DNA of 64,000 bases from Endomychus coccineus (GCA_958510875.1 OY294067.1:102344010-102408009); one strand, 5' to 3'; positions 22,497 to 33,605 are shown, numbered from the stretch's first letter. Notes: generated by a model from the sequence alone, not told the origin. A program made the numbers and translations.

Positions 22497-23430
22497 AACT
22501 TTGTCGGAATGGCCTCTCCCACCAACACCCTGCCCAAAAGCAATCTGCCATAAACTCTTTGGTCCACAGAGCTGTACACTTATTCAAACCCAAATCAGAA
22601 TTAAAACATCTTTCAAATAATGTCTCGCATCATAACATTCAGAAAGCCAAGAAGAAATACAGTTCACCTAAAATTTCAAATCAACCTGAGCCAAAAACTC
22701 CACTTGCTTCATCCACTGCCTATCTTCCATATATTGAAAATATAACAGATCGAATTTTCAAAATCCTTAAAAACGTAATATTTTTACTCGGTCTTTCACA
22801 CTTCCAAAACTATCTCAGTCTTACAAACCTATTAAAGATCTCTTTTTTCCTCTTCATTTAGAATTTTAGAAGGTGCTCATATCATTCCCTTTTCTTGTGG
22901 TAGGTCTACATTGGCTATTAGGTTCTATAGTAGCTACTCGTGTGAAAGAACATGAGCGCTGTACAATGATTCGCGACACCAATAGATCTGCACTTGCGGA
23001 ACACAAGTTTGACACAAATCATCAAATCCTTTTCGAAAATACTAAAATCCTAGCCCGAGCCCCAAATTCCTATCATCGAAAAATCCTTGAAGCGATAGAA
23101 ATCCTAGAACATCCGAATAATCCAAGCCATGACTCAGGATATTACCTTCCCAATATTTGGAAACACATCCTCGCACATCGCACTTCGCACATGATCACAC
23201 AACGGCAGGGTCAGGTACCAGAACGGAGTTAGATATCAGAATAAAGGCAGGGAACTGTGTATCGTGAAGTTTTTCCTTTACAATAAATATCGCTACAGAA
23301 TCAGTTTCAGTTAAAGCCTCAAGCCTGCCCAGAAGATGCCACCTGTAATTGTTGGCGGAACGTCGGCATCAAGTCGTGCTATTGCGACGACGCAGAATTC
23401 ACTCGAAAACCAAGAATTTCTTGTTAGATT
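22497..23430 (+). pseudogene. Penelope-like element PLE-1, 5'-truncated copy A
   Basis: Closely follows the 3' part of PLE-1 copy B at 31.39-32.33 kb: CPAQKQSAINSLVHRAVHLF and AYLPYIENITDRIFKILKN (22472-22861). Then comes the GIY-YIG endonuclease tail VKEHERCTMIRDTNRSALAEH with KFDTNHQILFENTKIL (22873-23232), the C-terminus GQVPERS, and the non-coding 3' pLTR segment. The GIY-YIG core itself is frameshifted and unreadable (about 22870-22930). The reverse transcriptase part is missing, so only the last third of the element is present. A worn hammerhead-like motif lies at 23326-23368. Confidence 0.88.
23326..23368 (+). ncRNA. Hammerhead-like motif in PLE-1 copy A pLTR (mutated)
   Basis: TGCC, then CAGAAGA (copy B has CTGAAGA), GCCA...TGGC, GGAACGTC (copy B has GAAACGTC), GGCA. 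The flanking TGCC and GGCA can pair as stem I. Two core changes would be expected to inactivate it. The same fit problems as in copy B apply. Confidence 0.4.
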
Positions 23431-24381
23431 CAGACTAGTACAGATGTATAGAGTTACTGAATGCGTGCTGTATACCATTCCACTGGAAGGTAGAAAAGGC
23501 CCTAGTGGCTGAGGTGTTGCGGATGAAAAGAACCAGCATTCAAGGCATAAATAAAATTATTTGTGTCTAAAATAGTATTTGGCTAAAAACGTATACATTT
23601 TATATTAGATTGAACTGCTCCGGGTGCAATCAACACTAGCTACGCCACTTGCTCTACCTCAGAGTCATCACGGAGAAAAATGAAAGGATTCTTCATATAG
23701 ATAACATAACGAATTAGATTTGGAAAATATCTTATCCTTACGAAGATTATATTGATGGCAAGCTAGAGAAGTTATTACTGCGAATAATAGTATATGTTAA
23801 TATCAAATTCCAAGTATTTATTTATGGTTCCCAGTGAAATTTATAACATTGCCATTGAAGTTTCTCACTTCGTGTAAGGTTTTAGTAGAGAATCGAGTAG
23901 TCAGAATCAATTTTACAGAGCAAAAGTTAAACATGAACTCTTCTACATATTTATGCGTACAACATGGATCTATGAATCAAACAGTTGAATGTATAAACTT
24001 GATATATCCCATATTGCGGTTCGGAGGCGGATTAGATATGCACATTTAAATACGTATTGGGATAATAAAATTCCGCTTGATATATTCTTCTTTTTGCGAA
24101 TGGGTTATGTGAAAGGGATTCGTGTTATTATACTCTCAGCGTTAGAGTGAGTTACACATTCATTGGTTCAAAAATGACGAGACCGTATGAATTCTGGAGT
24201 ACCTACGCTATCCTGAACTTCTAGGATAGGGTCGATTTCATGAAATTGTTATGCTACTGCTATGAATTGTTGCAGATGATCGAGCTGCTATTGTTCAATA
24301 TCCAACATGGGAAATAGTCTCCGGTCACAATTACATCGAACAAACTAGAAATTTGTTGCCGTTTGGAGAATAGATAAATAT
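23431..24381. other. No gene seen
   Basis: Intergenic sequence. The open frame at 23834-24049 has no recognisable motif. The last ~50 bases match 21985-22030, which reads like an uninterrupted paralogue of the next element's target. Confidence 0.45.
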
Positions 24382-24993
24382 AGTCCAGTAGGACTATTTC
24401 TTAAAATCGACGATTTTGGAAATTTCATTAATCATTTTTCTAAGGTGGATATTATTATGCAAATCGGTCGTCTAAAACCGATAGTGACATCATTTTTGGG
24501 CCAAACTCCATGATTCATGCCAAAACCTCACTTTTTATGTAAAAAAAACGAAATAAGGGATCCAAAATCGTCGTTTTTGAAGTTATCGACTTAGATTTTT
24601 GGTGGTGATAGACAACATCAGAGTACGAAATTGGTTGCAAAAAATCCTCCCCCCTCTCCAGTCATGGGGTATAAGCAAAAGTGATTATTTTTGGAAGATT
24701 ATGGACTACAGCACGTCAAGAACCACATTTTAGTTCTAGAATATAACTTAATTTTTTTAATTTGATATCTTCAATAAGTGGCGCGCAAATCGCACTTTCA
24801 TTTTTGGAATTCAGAACCTTCTGCAGTCTTTCAGGTTAGTCTGAACGACTTTTAATTGGACTCATTCACTTTGGGGGACCTTGCTCTATACTACCTATAT
24901 GGTGAAGGAAAATTTTTTTCGATGTTTTTTCTCAGAGCGGCCGTTTTAGGTTAGGATGGAAATTTGAACTCGAGTATTTCGATTCTGTACTAA
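24382..24993 (+). repeat. Left arm of CxC-LIR copy 1
   Basis: Pairs with 28202-28789 reversed. Paired blocks include TATGCAAATCGG, CATGCCAAAACCTCACTTTT, GGTGGTGATAGACAACA versus GGTAGTGGTAGAACAACA, and CAGAACCTTCTGCAGTCT. Confidence 0.85.
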
Positions 24994-25318
24994 CAAAGTT
25001 CAATAGCTCCGTTGTTTTTGCTTCCATCGCATAACTTGTAAGAACAACAAATATTCAAAATATGTTGAGTACCTATATTTTGGCTTTCCATTTTTCATTA
25101 TATTACCAGGGAATTTTAGAGAACAACGAAAGGTAATTATAATAAAAAATAAAATTAATTAAACGGTAATTTAAATTAAATTGAGTAAAATGAAAAGAAT
25201 GTATAAAAACAAAATAAATAATATTTTTGCTAATTAAAAATGTTGGATAAGTGGGATGGGGTAGGGTGAATAAAACTGGGTACTATGATAAATTGTGTGA
25301 AAGTTCGTGCTAAAAATT

Positions 25319-25540
25319 GGACAATTACCTATCCAAAGTATAAAAGAACCGGCACCCCAGAAGCTCATGGAACTTATTTCATGTTCATGTAAGAGTAAAT
25401 GCACTGGTTGGTGTTCATGTAGAAACGTAGGAATAAAATGTTCCTTTTTATGTAAAATATTGCGACGGGGAAAATTGTAATAATTGCGATCAACCTTAGT
25501 CAGTATTGTTGTTGATGATGATGATGATGCGACTGGTCAA
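25319..25540 (+). pseudogene. CxC-tail protein relic (homologue of the 59.84-60.25 kb ORF)
   Basis: Reads LPIQSIKEPAPQKLMELIS, then CSCKSKCTGWCSCRNVGIKC and SFLCKI. After a one-base shift it continues as CDGENCNNCDQ and an acidic tail VSIVVDDDDD. It aligns residue for residue with the ORF at 60.05-60.25 kb (LTPIQTVKNAGPDELIKIMS, CGCKNNRAGRCSCKK). The cysteine spacing C-x-C-x4-C-x3-C-x-C is better kept here than in the other copy. Only the C-terminal part is readable; the preceding frame is lost. The cysteine cluster suggests zinc binding, resembling CXC/TSO1-type repeats in layout only. Function is unknown. Confidence 0.75.
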
Positions 25541-25603
25541 ATTATCAGAGTCTGATAATGAAGTAATAAATGAGTTAGACGAAGAAATATGTAACAAGCA
25601 TAT

Positions 25604-27229
25604 TGTAATAATCCGACGGATTATTACTTTTTGGGGGCCTTTAAATAATTTGATTTAATTCAAGTTGAAAGTTTTATGAATTATTATATCTAGAAATAAA
25701 CATACGATATGTTAGATATGTCTATAGGCGACTGTAATCTGAAGCCCCCTTTCCTGTAACATTGACTTCATGCTTAGCAAGCGTAGTACAGTATGCGGTC
25801 AACGGTACTTGTTTTTCCCTGAGTCAGGAGGAGTCCACGTGGATTTGAGATGAGCTGTCATTTACGAGTCTTCCGCCTAGCTAGATTTATATTGGCTGTA
25901 TTTATAACTTATGAGTGGGCCCTGTTCCCGGTATTCTAAGTTGAACATATTTTCTAAGCTTTGAGCGTGGGGTGGCTCCAGTTTCAATGGTTTCATAAAA
26001 ACTAATTACTTTGAGGAAAAAAGATAGTTTTTCACCACCTACTCGAGAGTTCTACACCACCTACTCGGCGGTAAGTCCAGCCAGCTTTATGTCCACAGGG
26101 ATCCGCCAATAAGTCAAGTCATGTATAAACTTAATCCAAGTTAATTTTTTTTTCCAAAGATTATGTTTTTTCCAAATCAATTAATATCATGTTGTCAAGA
26201 TTAAAACAAATTAAATTCAAGAAATTTATAGAGATTAAATTAATTTATCGAATTGTGTTCATTGCAACAAGGGCTATGTATTCCTGGGGCTGAAGCAGCG
26301 CTGGACTTGTGCGTGTCTTCCGCGTTTCGCGTATAGTGTTGTTCCTTTGAAAAAAATCATTTTCTTTGTGCCTATTCCCTATCATACCAAATTTAATCCG
26401 ACCTAGGAATCGAGTGTTTAAATTCTTGTGCCTTATTTCTACAAGGGGTTCGAGAGGGAATTGTGATATTAGACCAACAGGGTGAGTGCATTTTGATTGC
26501 CAAAGAACAACTGTTATGTTGACTTCAACCTCTGAATCGGCGATATGATATATTGTGGTTATTTAGCCTTCGGATCAAGCACCGCCCGCCACTGTTTATT
26601 TTGTTAATATATATTTTCCTGCCATTCAGGCTAGGTAACAATCAATCGTGATTCCGCTTATCGGAGATCACTTAGGGGATATGATCGAGTATCAGGTCGT
26701 TAGGCTTACCCCAGGTTACCAGAAAGAGAGGAATCCTTCAATTTCAAATATTATCTATAAATCATCGACGTGATCGAGCGCGAAATCGATCACTGTTCCG
26801 TGTTTGCTAATTAGCTTGCACTGATTCCAATTCTCTTAAGAGAACCGGAGCAGGAACTCGCTCGCTGGCGAAAGGGGTAGAACTAGCGACATTGATAACG
26901 GTTTCCCAGGTTCCCATTTAGGGTGAACCTGAATTAAACGTTTTTTCAAATTATGCTACAATCATTCCCATTTCTAAATTTTGTAGTAATTTTATATTCG
27001 TTTGTTGTGTTGTAATGTATCAAATCTTGTTAACTTTTATTCAATATATATTTATCATTTAATTTGATTAACGAGTTTAACTGGTAATTCCTAATCACCT
27101 CTCAGCGAAATCGACCTTCGAAATTTACGCTTGTAAATAGATATAAAGATGTAATTGTACGAGGTGGTCCCTTGGAAGGGATCGCGGCATCTTAGTTAAA
27201 AACAGATTCTAGGTGGGTTGAAATATACA
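25604..27229 (+). repeat. Probable LTR of a nested retrotransposon
   Basis: Begins TGTAATAATCCGACGGATTA, a short inverted sequence of the kind that starts many gypsy-type LTRs. It may end at ...ATATACA (27229), after which TGGTGGTGGCAGC could be a primer binding site. What follows (27240-27560) has no recognisable gag motif. No second LTR was seen, so this may be a 5' LTR with a truncated body. It interrupts the CxC element just after the acidic tail of the coding relic. The start is better supported than the end. Confidence 0.35.
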
Positions 27230-28201
27230 CCTGGTGGTGGCAGCTTAACAGAACCTTAAGGGTACACAGATCAACTAAGATATTTGATACCCGAGCAGGT
27301 TCCAACAAACAAATCTCAATTCATTAAACACGTCGATGAGGTATTAACGCTACCTGAAATGATACCCAGTCGACTGTTACAAGTACAAGTGTTACAAGCA
27401 GGCTTTCAAACCTATTTACTTTTCTGGAACAATTAAATCTGAAGCTCAGATTTTAGAACATACGCTCGGCTCACCGTTACAATATCACAAGTGCAATATC
27501 GAATTGTGATGGCGAGGAAGATGAAAATATTTATACAAAATTTGATACGCTGCGATGAAATGTAAATCTGATGTATTCTTGTAAAACTATCATTTACCCT
27601 ACCTGTTCTCATTTATCCATCAATTTTAATTCCAAGAATATTATTCATTATGTTTTTTATATATCTTTTTTATTACACTTAATTTAATTTAAATTACCTT
27701 TTATTTTATTTTATTCTATTATTCCAACTACCTTTTGTTGATTTGTATATCCGATGCATTGAGTTTTCCGAAATTTCCAGGTAAAATTATGAAAAATGGA
27801 AAACAGAAGCATATTCAAAATATTATTTGTTTCTACAAGTTTAGCGATAAAACCAAAAACAACGGAGTCATTGCACTTTGTTCGATTAAAATTCAATTTT
27901 AGCAATCAACTAACCCACACTCTTTTCAATATTCCTTTACAAATTGTGGTGGATATTTTGACTAAATCGCAAAAACACCCACTTCTTATGAGAGCAGTGA
28001 TCCTGACGTTGAAACTTAAGGTCCTGTGGGTCTTTCCTCTCATGTGAATCAAGTTTTGGTTTCTAGAAATAAAAGGAGCCCTATGTAGGGCCCAAAGCAA
28101 AACAAAACTACCTCTCCGAATCTACTTATCGTACCAAGGTTTGTTTGGTCTGAAATTAAAGGGAAAATTAAATGTATTCGAATGGTCCAAACCGCGACTC
28201 A

Positions 28202-28789
28202 ATTCGATAATCGAGATATTCTAGTTCAAATTTCGACCCTAACCTATACCGGCCGCTCGGAGCAAAAATATAGGAGGAAAACATACTACACCATATAGGT
28301 AATATAGAATAAAGTTCCCCAAAGTGTATCAGCCCAATCAAAAGTTGTTCAGACAAACCTGAGAGACTGCAGAAGGTTCTGAAGTCAAAAAATGAAACTA
28401 CGATTTGCGCGCCATCTATTAAAGATCTCAAATTGAAAACATCGAGGTATATTCTAGAGCTAGAGCTTTTCCCCAGAAAAATCAAGAGAAAAAAAAATAT
28501 TTTGCCTATACCACGTTACTGGAGAGGGGTGGGGATTTTTGTTAACATACGATTTCGTGTTTTTAGTGTTGTTCTACCACTACCAAAAATTTCAATTCCA
28601 TATTCTCAACGGTGTTGGCTTAAGACTATAATGCGTTTCTTTTAATACAAAAAGTGAGGTTATGGCATGAAGCACAGGGTTTTGCCGAAAAATAATATCC
28701 CTATCGATCTTAGATGGCCGATTTGCATAGCAATAGCCACCAAAAATTATATATAAAATTTCCTGACCAAAAGTTACTGCTACTGGACG
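28202..28789 (-). repeat. Right arm of CxC-LIR copy 1
   Basis: Diverged reverse complement of 24382-24993. The frames at 28168-28807 are shadows of this repeat, not genes. Confidence 0.85.
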
Positions 28790-28796
28790 TATAGTG

Positions 28797-29350
28797 TGCG
28801 TTGCCAAGTTACTCTTCCCAAATCATTTGATTTGATTACTGGTTTTTATATACTTGTTGGACATTCTATAAGATACTATTCGTATTTCATTATATTGACA
28901 CAAGTAAACAATATTTAAATTGATGATGTTTTCCTGAAAACTGTACAAAGCCTACTGAGTGGGCCAACTGTCCCTACTAACAGTTTTTGTTGTTGTTGTT
29001 GAAAGAATTTGTTGAAATTTGAGTAAAAGCAGTTTTAAATTAACATGAATTCACTGTAAATGTTTTGAATCAATTTAATGTATACTTTGGGGGTTACGAT
29101 TTTTTTAAAATTTTCAATACTTCAGAAAAAGGTGTATTTATTACACGATTTTCCTAAAAACAATCGAGTTCGTCATGGAAAAGCAAACAATGTCAGAATT
29201 TGGATATGATAATACCTCCCATTTTTGAGTTACCGTGTAAACAAGCATTTTGTGACAGAAGGATTTCATCAAAGTTGTTTAAAATCGAATGAGAAATACT
29301 ATGGCGAAGGAATTTTTGCTCTAAGACTTTTTTCAATGATTTTAGAAACA
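28797..29350 (+). repeat. Dispersed repeat unit X, copy 2
   Basis: Same orientation as 22035-22470, starting AAGTTACTCTTCCCAAATCA and ending GGAATTTTTGCTCTAAGAC and GATTTTAGAAA. Longer than copy 1 because of internal indels, including a (TGT)n stretch near 28987. It begins within ten bases of the right end of the CxC-LIR element and is itself interrupted by PLE-1 copy B. Confidence 0.75.
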
Positions 29351-29363
29351 TATTGAATAGTTG
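29351..29363 (+). repeat. 13-bp target-site duplication, left copy
   Basis: TATTGAATAGTTG here and again at 32347-32359, identical, bracketing the PLE-1 copy B insertion. Confidence 0.85.
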
Positions 29364-29677
29364 AAAAATCTTGTCTTCCGGATGGATTCCGCGTCACAAT
29401 AGCTCGACTTGATGTCGACGTTTCGCCAACCATTTCAGGTGGCATCTTCAGGGCAGGCTTGAGGCTTGAACTGAAACTGGTTCTACTGGTTTCTGTAGCC
29501 GTATTCATTGGAGGAAAAATCCTTCATGCTACATAGTCCACTGCCTTTATTCCGGTGGTTAACTTCGTTCCGGCACCTGACCCTGTCGTTGTGCGATCAT
29601 GTGCGAAGTGGAATTTTCGAGGATGGGTTTCCAAATGTTGGAAAGGTAATATCCTGAGTCACGGTTCAGATTATTAG
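29364..29677 (-). repeat. Inverted partial PLE-1 copy (3' end and pLTR)
   Basis: Reverse complement of about 32000-32296: it contains the C-terminal coding end, the GACAGGGTCAGGTGCCGGAA stretch and the pLTR with the hammerhead-like motif, ending AAAAATCTTGTCTTCC at the target duplication. The junction with the plus copy shares ACG/CGTC microhomology. Confidence 0.88.
29413..29455 (-). ncRNA. Hammerhead-like motif in the inverted PLE-1 pLTR
   Basis: On the minus strand: TGCC, CTGAAGA, TGCCA...TGGC, GAAA, CGTC, GACA. The CUGANGA and GAAA core blocks are intact; one base of the stem I partner has changed (GACA instead of GGCA). Confidence 0.45.
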
Positions 29678-29699
29678 GACGTCGGCATCAAGTCGAGCT

Positions 29700-32113
29700 A
29701 TTGTGACGCGGAATCCATCCGTAATACAAGATTTTTCAAGATTAGCTGTCCGCGGAAGTCTACTATCCAAGATATCCAACCTCTACGGAGAGGAAATCAA
29801 GAAGAGATCCAGAACCCTGGGAAATCTTCGTACCAAACTGGTGAGTTTGTTTTGTCCTCTTACTTTTCTTTGTCGTTGTCGTGATCATAATTTGATTCCC
29901 AATTTCCTTAAAATATCCCATCCCATAAATTCACATTCATCCAAAAACATGTTTAAATGCACTAGTTCAGCTTTGATTCGGGAACGAATCAAGTATACTA
30001 GACGCGAGATCAATTTCATCAATATAACCCTCTTTGGCCTCCACCTTGAACTTTCAAATACCCTTTCAGCATCCGATTGGTTATTTCTCGACCGAATTAC
30101 CTATGATTAAGCCGATCAAATTCGTACCCTCAATTCCAAACGTCATATTCAAAAATTCAATAAGCTTCTGCCTCCCAACGCCCTCAGCACCAACCTTCAA
30201 GCCCAATCCCTCTTGTGAATACTGTGGTTAATTTATCTTCACATACCCTTACTGAAGCTGAACAATCGGCTCTATCTGAAGGTCCTAATTTTGTTTTCTC
30301 CCCCAAAAATATTCCTACGACATCCATTATTTCTGCTGTAGAAGCATCCCTACATAAAGTTCCCCATCTAGCAGCAGATGAAATTCGTTTCGAAACTGCT
30401 AAAATTCTTCGTCATTCCAAGATTCCTAAATCAAATTGCCCTAAACCTTCAATTCAAGCTCTCAATTCACCCAAATCAAATCCTGATTGGCTATTTTGAG
30501 GGCTGATAAAGGAAACTCCACTGTTGTCATGAATCGTTCAGATTATGATAACAAAATCCTGTAACATCTGCAAACTAATTCCTATAAGCTCCCACCAAAA
30601 GATCCCACCTCCTCTATAGAACGTTCAATTTCACAAATTATTCGTCATTCTTCCCTTCCAGATTCAGATAAGAAATTTCTTATCCCCCATTGTTCAAAAT
30701 GTCCCCGTTCATATGGTTTGCCTAAAATTCATAAGCCCTCAGTTCCCCTGAGACCAATTGTCAGCACTATCGAATCTGTCATCTATTCTCAAACCCCTTG
30801 TAGGTGATTCCAATACTGTTATCCTAAATTCCTTCCATTTCGTTGAAAAACTTCAAACGTTGAAAGTTGACCCATGCGATTTGCTCGTCAGCTTCGACGT
30901 CGAATCACTGTTTACCAAGTTCCCATTCCAGACACCCTTTCCATAATTTCTCAATTGTTACCTGCCAAAAACATTTCAACGGACTTACTACCGTTAATTG
31001 ATTTTTGTCTATCCTCCACATATTTTCTATACGACGGCAAGTTCTTCGAGCAGTCCTCGGGAGCTGCCATGGGTTCCCCACTTTCTCCGATCATAGCTAA
31101 TATCTTCAGAGAAGCTTTTGAACAAGATGCCATTGACTCATCTGTTCTTAAGCCGAAATGTTGGTTTCAATATGTCGACGATACTTTCGTTATTTGGCAA
31201 CATGGTCGCGAAAAGCTTGTTCCCTTCCTCAATTATTTAAATTCATTACATCCCAATATCCTTTTCACCATGGAAGTCGAATCGCAAGGCTCACTACCGT
31301 TCCTGGATGTATTGGTTAGTCGACAGACTGACGGTATTTTAGGACATTCTGTGTATCGGAAACCCACCCATACCGAAAGATACCACAATGGTCTTTCCCA
31401 CAAATACCCTGCCCAAAAGCAATCTGTCATAAACTCTCTGGTCCACAGAGCTGTCAACCTATCTCAGCCTCAATCCTTGAAATCAGACTTAAAACATCTT
31501 TCATCTGCCTTATTATCAAACAATTTCTGCCATTACAACATTCAAAAAGCCATAAAGAAATACACTTCACCTAAAATTTTAAATCGACCTGAGCCAGAAA
31601 CCCCCCCGCCTGCTTTATCCACGGCCTATCTTCCATATATAACAGATCGAATTTCCAAAATCCTCAAAAATCATAATATTTCTACCCGTTTTTCCACACT
31701 TCCAAAATTATCTCAGTCTTACAAACCTGTCAAAGATCCCCTTCCTCCTCTCCACTTAGAAGGTGTTTATAGAATTCCCTGTTCTTGCGGTAAAGTCAAC
31801 ATTGGTGAAACGGGTCGTACAGTAGCTACTTGTGTGAAAGAACATGAGCGCTGTACAAGGCTTCGTGACACTAGTAGATCTGCACTTGTGGAACACAAGT
31901 TTGACACAAATCATCAAATCCTTTTTGAAGATACTAAAATCTTAGTCCGAGCCCCAAACTTGAATCCTTGAGGCTATAGAAATTCTAAAACATCCTAATA
32001 ATCTGAACCGTGACTCAGGATATTACCCTCCCAACATTTGGAAACCCATCCTCGAAAATTCCACTTCGCACATGATCGCACAACGACAGGGTCAGGTGCC
32101 GGAACGAAGTTAA
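29700..32113 (+). pseudogene. PLE-1 reverse transcriptase/GIY-YIG endonuclease, frameshifted
   Basis: Nearly full-length PLE polyprotein in several frames. N-terminal part: GNLRTKLVSLF and LTEAEQSALSEGPNFVFSPK (29.7-30.45 kb), then LAILRADKGNSTVVM (30.5 kb) and YGLPKIHKPSVPLRPIVST (30.71-30.77 kb). The 365-aa open frame at 30874-31971 covers the RT palm, with SSGAAMGSPLSPIIANIF and the intact catalytic FQYVDDTFV (31171-31182). It continues through SLPFLDVLVSR to the endonuclease GVYRIPCSCGKVNIGETGR (31762-31817). There the second signature, usually Y-I-G, reads N-I-G. The C-terminus ends GQVPERS with the stop at 32111-32113. Frameshifts near 30480 and 31965 and a stop at about 30561 break the frame. 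PLEs prime reverse transcription at the target using the endonuclease. Confidence 0.92.
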
Positions 32114-32216
32114 CCACCGGAATAAAGGCAGTGAACTATGTAGCGTGAAGGATTTTTTCTCCAATAAATACGGCTACAGAAGCCAATGGAACCAGTTTCA
32201 GTTCAAGCCTCAAGCC

Positions 32217-32259
32217 TGCCCTGAAGATGCCACCTGTAATCGTTGGCGAAACGTCGGCA
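32217..32259 (+). ncRNA. Hammerhead-like motif in PLE-1 right pLTR
   Basis: TGCC (32217-32220) and GGCA (32256-32259) can form stem I. Between them are CTGAAGA (CUGANGA core), GCCA/TGGC as stem II (32229-32232 with 32244-32247), GAAA (32248-32251) and CGTC, with cleavage predicted after 32255. PLEs are reported to carry hammerheads in their pLTRs. Two points fit poorly: a U sits where the first stem II pair should start, and stem III would be C-G with no loop. The call is therefore tentative. Confidence 0.5.
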
Positions 32260-32346
32260 TCAAGTCGAGCTATTGTGACGCGGAATCCATCCGGAAGACA
32301 AGATTTTTCAAGATTAGTTGTCCGCGGAAGTCTACTATCCAAGATA

Positions 32347-32359
32347 TATTGAATAGTTG
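32347..32359 (+). repeat. 13-bp target-site duplication, right copy
   Basis: TATTGAATAGTTG, identical to 29351-29363. Confidence 0.85.
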
Positions 32360-33605
32360 TTATGCAATCTTCGTACTTAGTCTGCGAATATTGTAATAAT
32401 AATAAAAACGAAATTTGTCTCCGAAACTAATCAAGGAATCTCTTCCTCAACTAGAGATTCACTTATGCACATTTTGAATCTATCTATATTTGATAACATG
32501 TCATGACTGACTGATTCATCACGAAATCTCTATAAAGCCGATCTACTTGGTGGTAGGCTTCTTATATGACGTAGGCACCCGCTGAGAACGGATTTTCCGA
32601 AATTCAACACCCGAGCGGGTGAAAAGGAAAATATATTGACGTTATTGAGACAGCCCATTTATAACGTAACATTCGTTTACATGACAGAAGCTCATAGATC
32701 GCACAGACAATCCGCGAGAGACCACCGATAACCCCATTATAAAACAGGTAACGTTTGCAGAACAGAAAACAGTTACATTAACAACAGGGATGGCGATCTT
32801 AATCAAGAAGAAATTGGTGTTTGTAATTTGAATTGAATAAATAAATCCACTAAGCTCAATGTTCAACTATGCTATTATTGAGTTACAATAGAAAAGTGTA
32901 TTATGTTTAAAAACACAAAATATAATATAATTTTACTTATTTCTCATTCGGTAGTCTACTATTGATGTTGATAATATTTTAAATTTTCAAACATGTTAAT
33001 AAATACTAACAAATTCCAATCCGCTAATTCCAATGAATCCAAAGTAAATGAAAGAGTTGAAACTCTGTTTAATTCTAATATTTATCACATGTCAAAGTTA
33101 ATATCGTCTAGGCGCCATTGAGACTAAAAAATACTGTCGTATGCTACTAATCTTCTTAAAGCCTCCTGTTGATGACGTCACACTGACTTTTGTACTAGGC
33201 GTTCAGGCCTTCTACTATAAAGAGATTGGCATGATACGTTTCACACATTCCCCAGAATGATTCCTCGATCATTACACTGTTAAATTTAAAATAAAGATGT
33301 TGACAGTATCCCTGGTTAAAATGAAGTTGGTTAAAATATTTACAACTCATATTCGACACACAGATGATTTATATGTCTCACAGAATTTTGAACTCACTGA
33401 CAATTCTTATTACACAAAAACAGATAGGATATAATATAATATTGATTCACTCACCACTAGGAGCATATCATTAATATAACTGCATAGTTGGATGGTATCA
33501 TTTGCTAGGTATTCCTGAGTTCTTATTATCTGTCGAGCGGTAAACATTCTTTGAACAACTCTGTTTGCGGAAATCATGTTTCAATGTGACCGCCACAATA
33601 TAGAG
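32360..33605. other. No gene seen
   Basis: AT-rich intergenic sequence. Small frames (for example 32642-32866) show no motif. Confidence 0.45.

Larger units (their letters stand above)
24382..28789. mobile_element. Long-inverted-repeat element with CxC coding relic (family 'CxC-LIR', copy 1)
   Basis: About 600 bp arms (24382-24993 and 28202-28789) are diverged reverse complements. The left end begins AGTCCAGTAGGACTATTTC; the right end, reversed, begins CGTCCAGTAGCAGTAAC. The flanks read ...AAATAT before and TATAGTG after, compatible with a 3-bp TAT target duplication. The interior holds a CxC coding relic at 25.3-25.5 kb and probably a nested LTR. The same terminal AGTCCAG and the word AAAATCGACGATTTT recur in the element at 58.5-61.3 kb, which carries a homologous protein. 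No transposase domain was recognised. A 3-4 bp target duplication and a cysteine-rich protein tail would be compatible with the Academ superfamily; this is only a suggestion. Confidence 0.75.
29364..32346 (+). mobile_element. Penelope-like element PLE-1 copy B, composite insertion
   Basis: A partial inverted copy of the PLE 3' region (29364-29677) is joined head-on to a nearly complete plus-strand copy (about 29678-32346), all flanked by an identical 13-bp direct repeat. Such inverted partial copies and variable target duplications are typical of Penelope-like elements. The right end extends about 36 bases further into the pLTR than the left inverted end. The first bases of the plus copy (GTCGGCATCAAGTCG) repeat sequence found again near its 3' end, giving the pLTR layout. 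Confidence 0.9.

Noticed and set aside
25505..25535. GAT-repeat as a microsatellite only
   Set aside because: It is in the position of the acidic Asp tail of the CxC protein, so it is better read as coding remnant.
28168..28807. Four overlapping ORFs, 70-105 aa
   Set aside because: They are shadows of the right arm of the CxC element and do not match each other or any known family.
31233..31457. 74-aa minus-strand ORF
   Set aside because: Antisense shadow of the PLE-1 reverse transcriptase frame.
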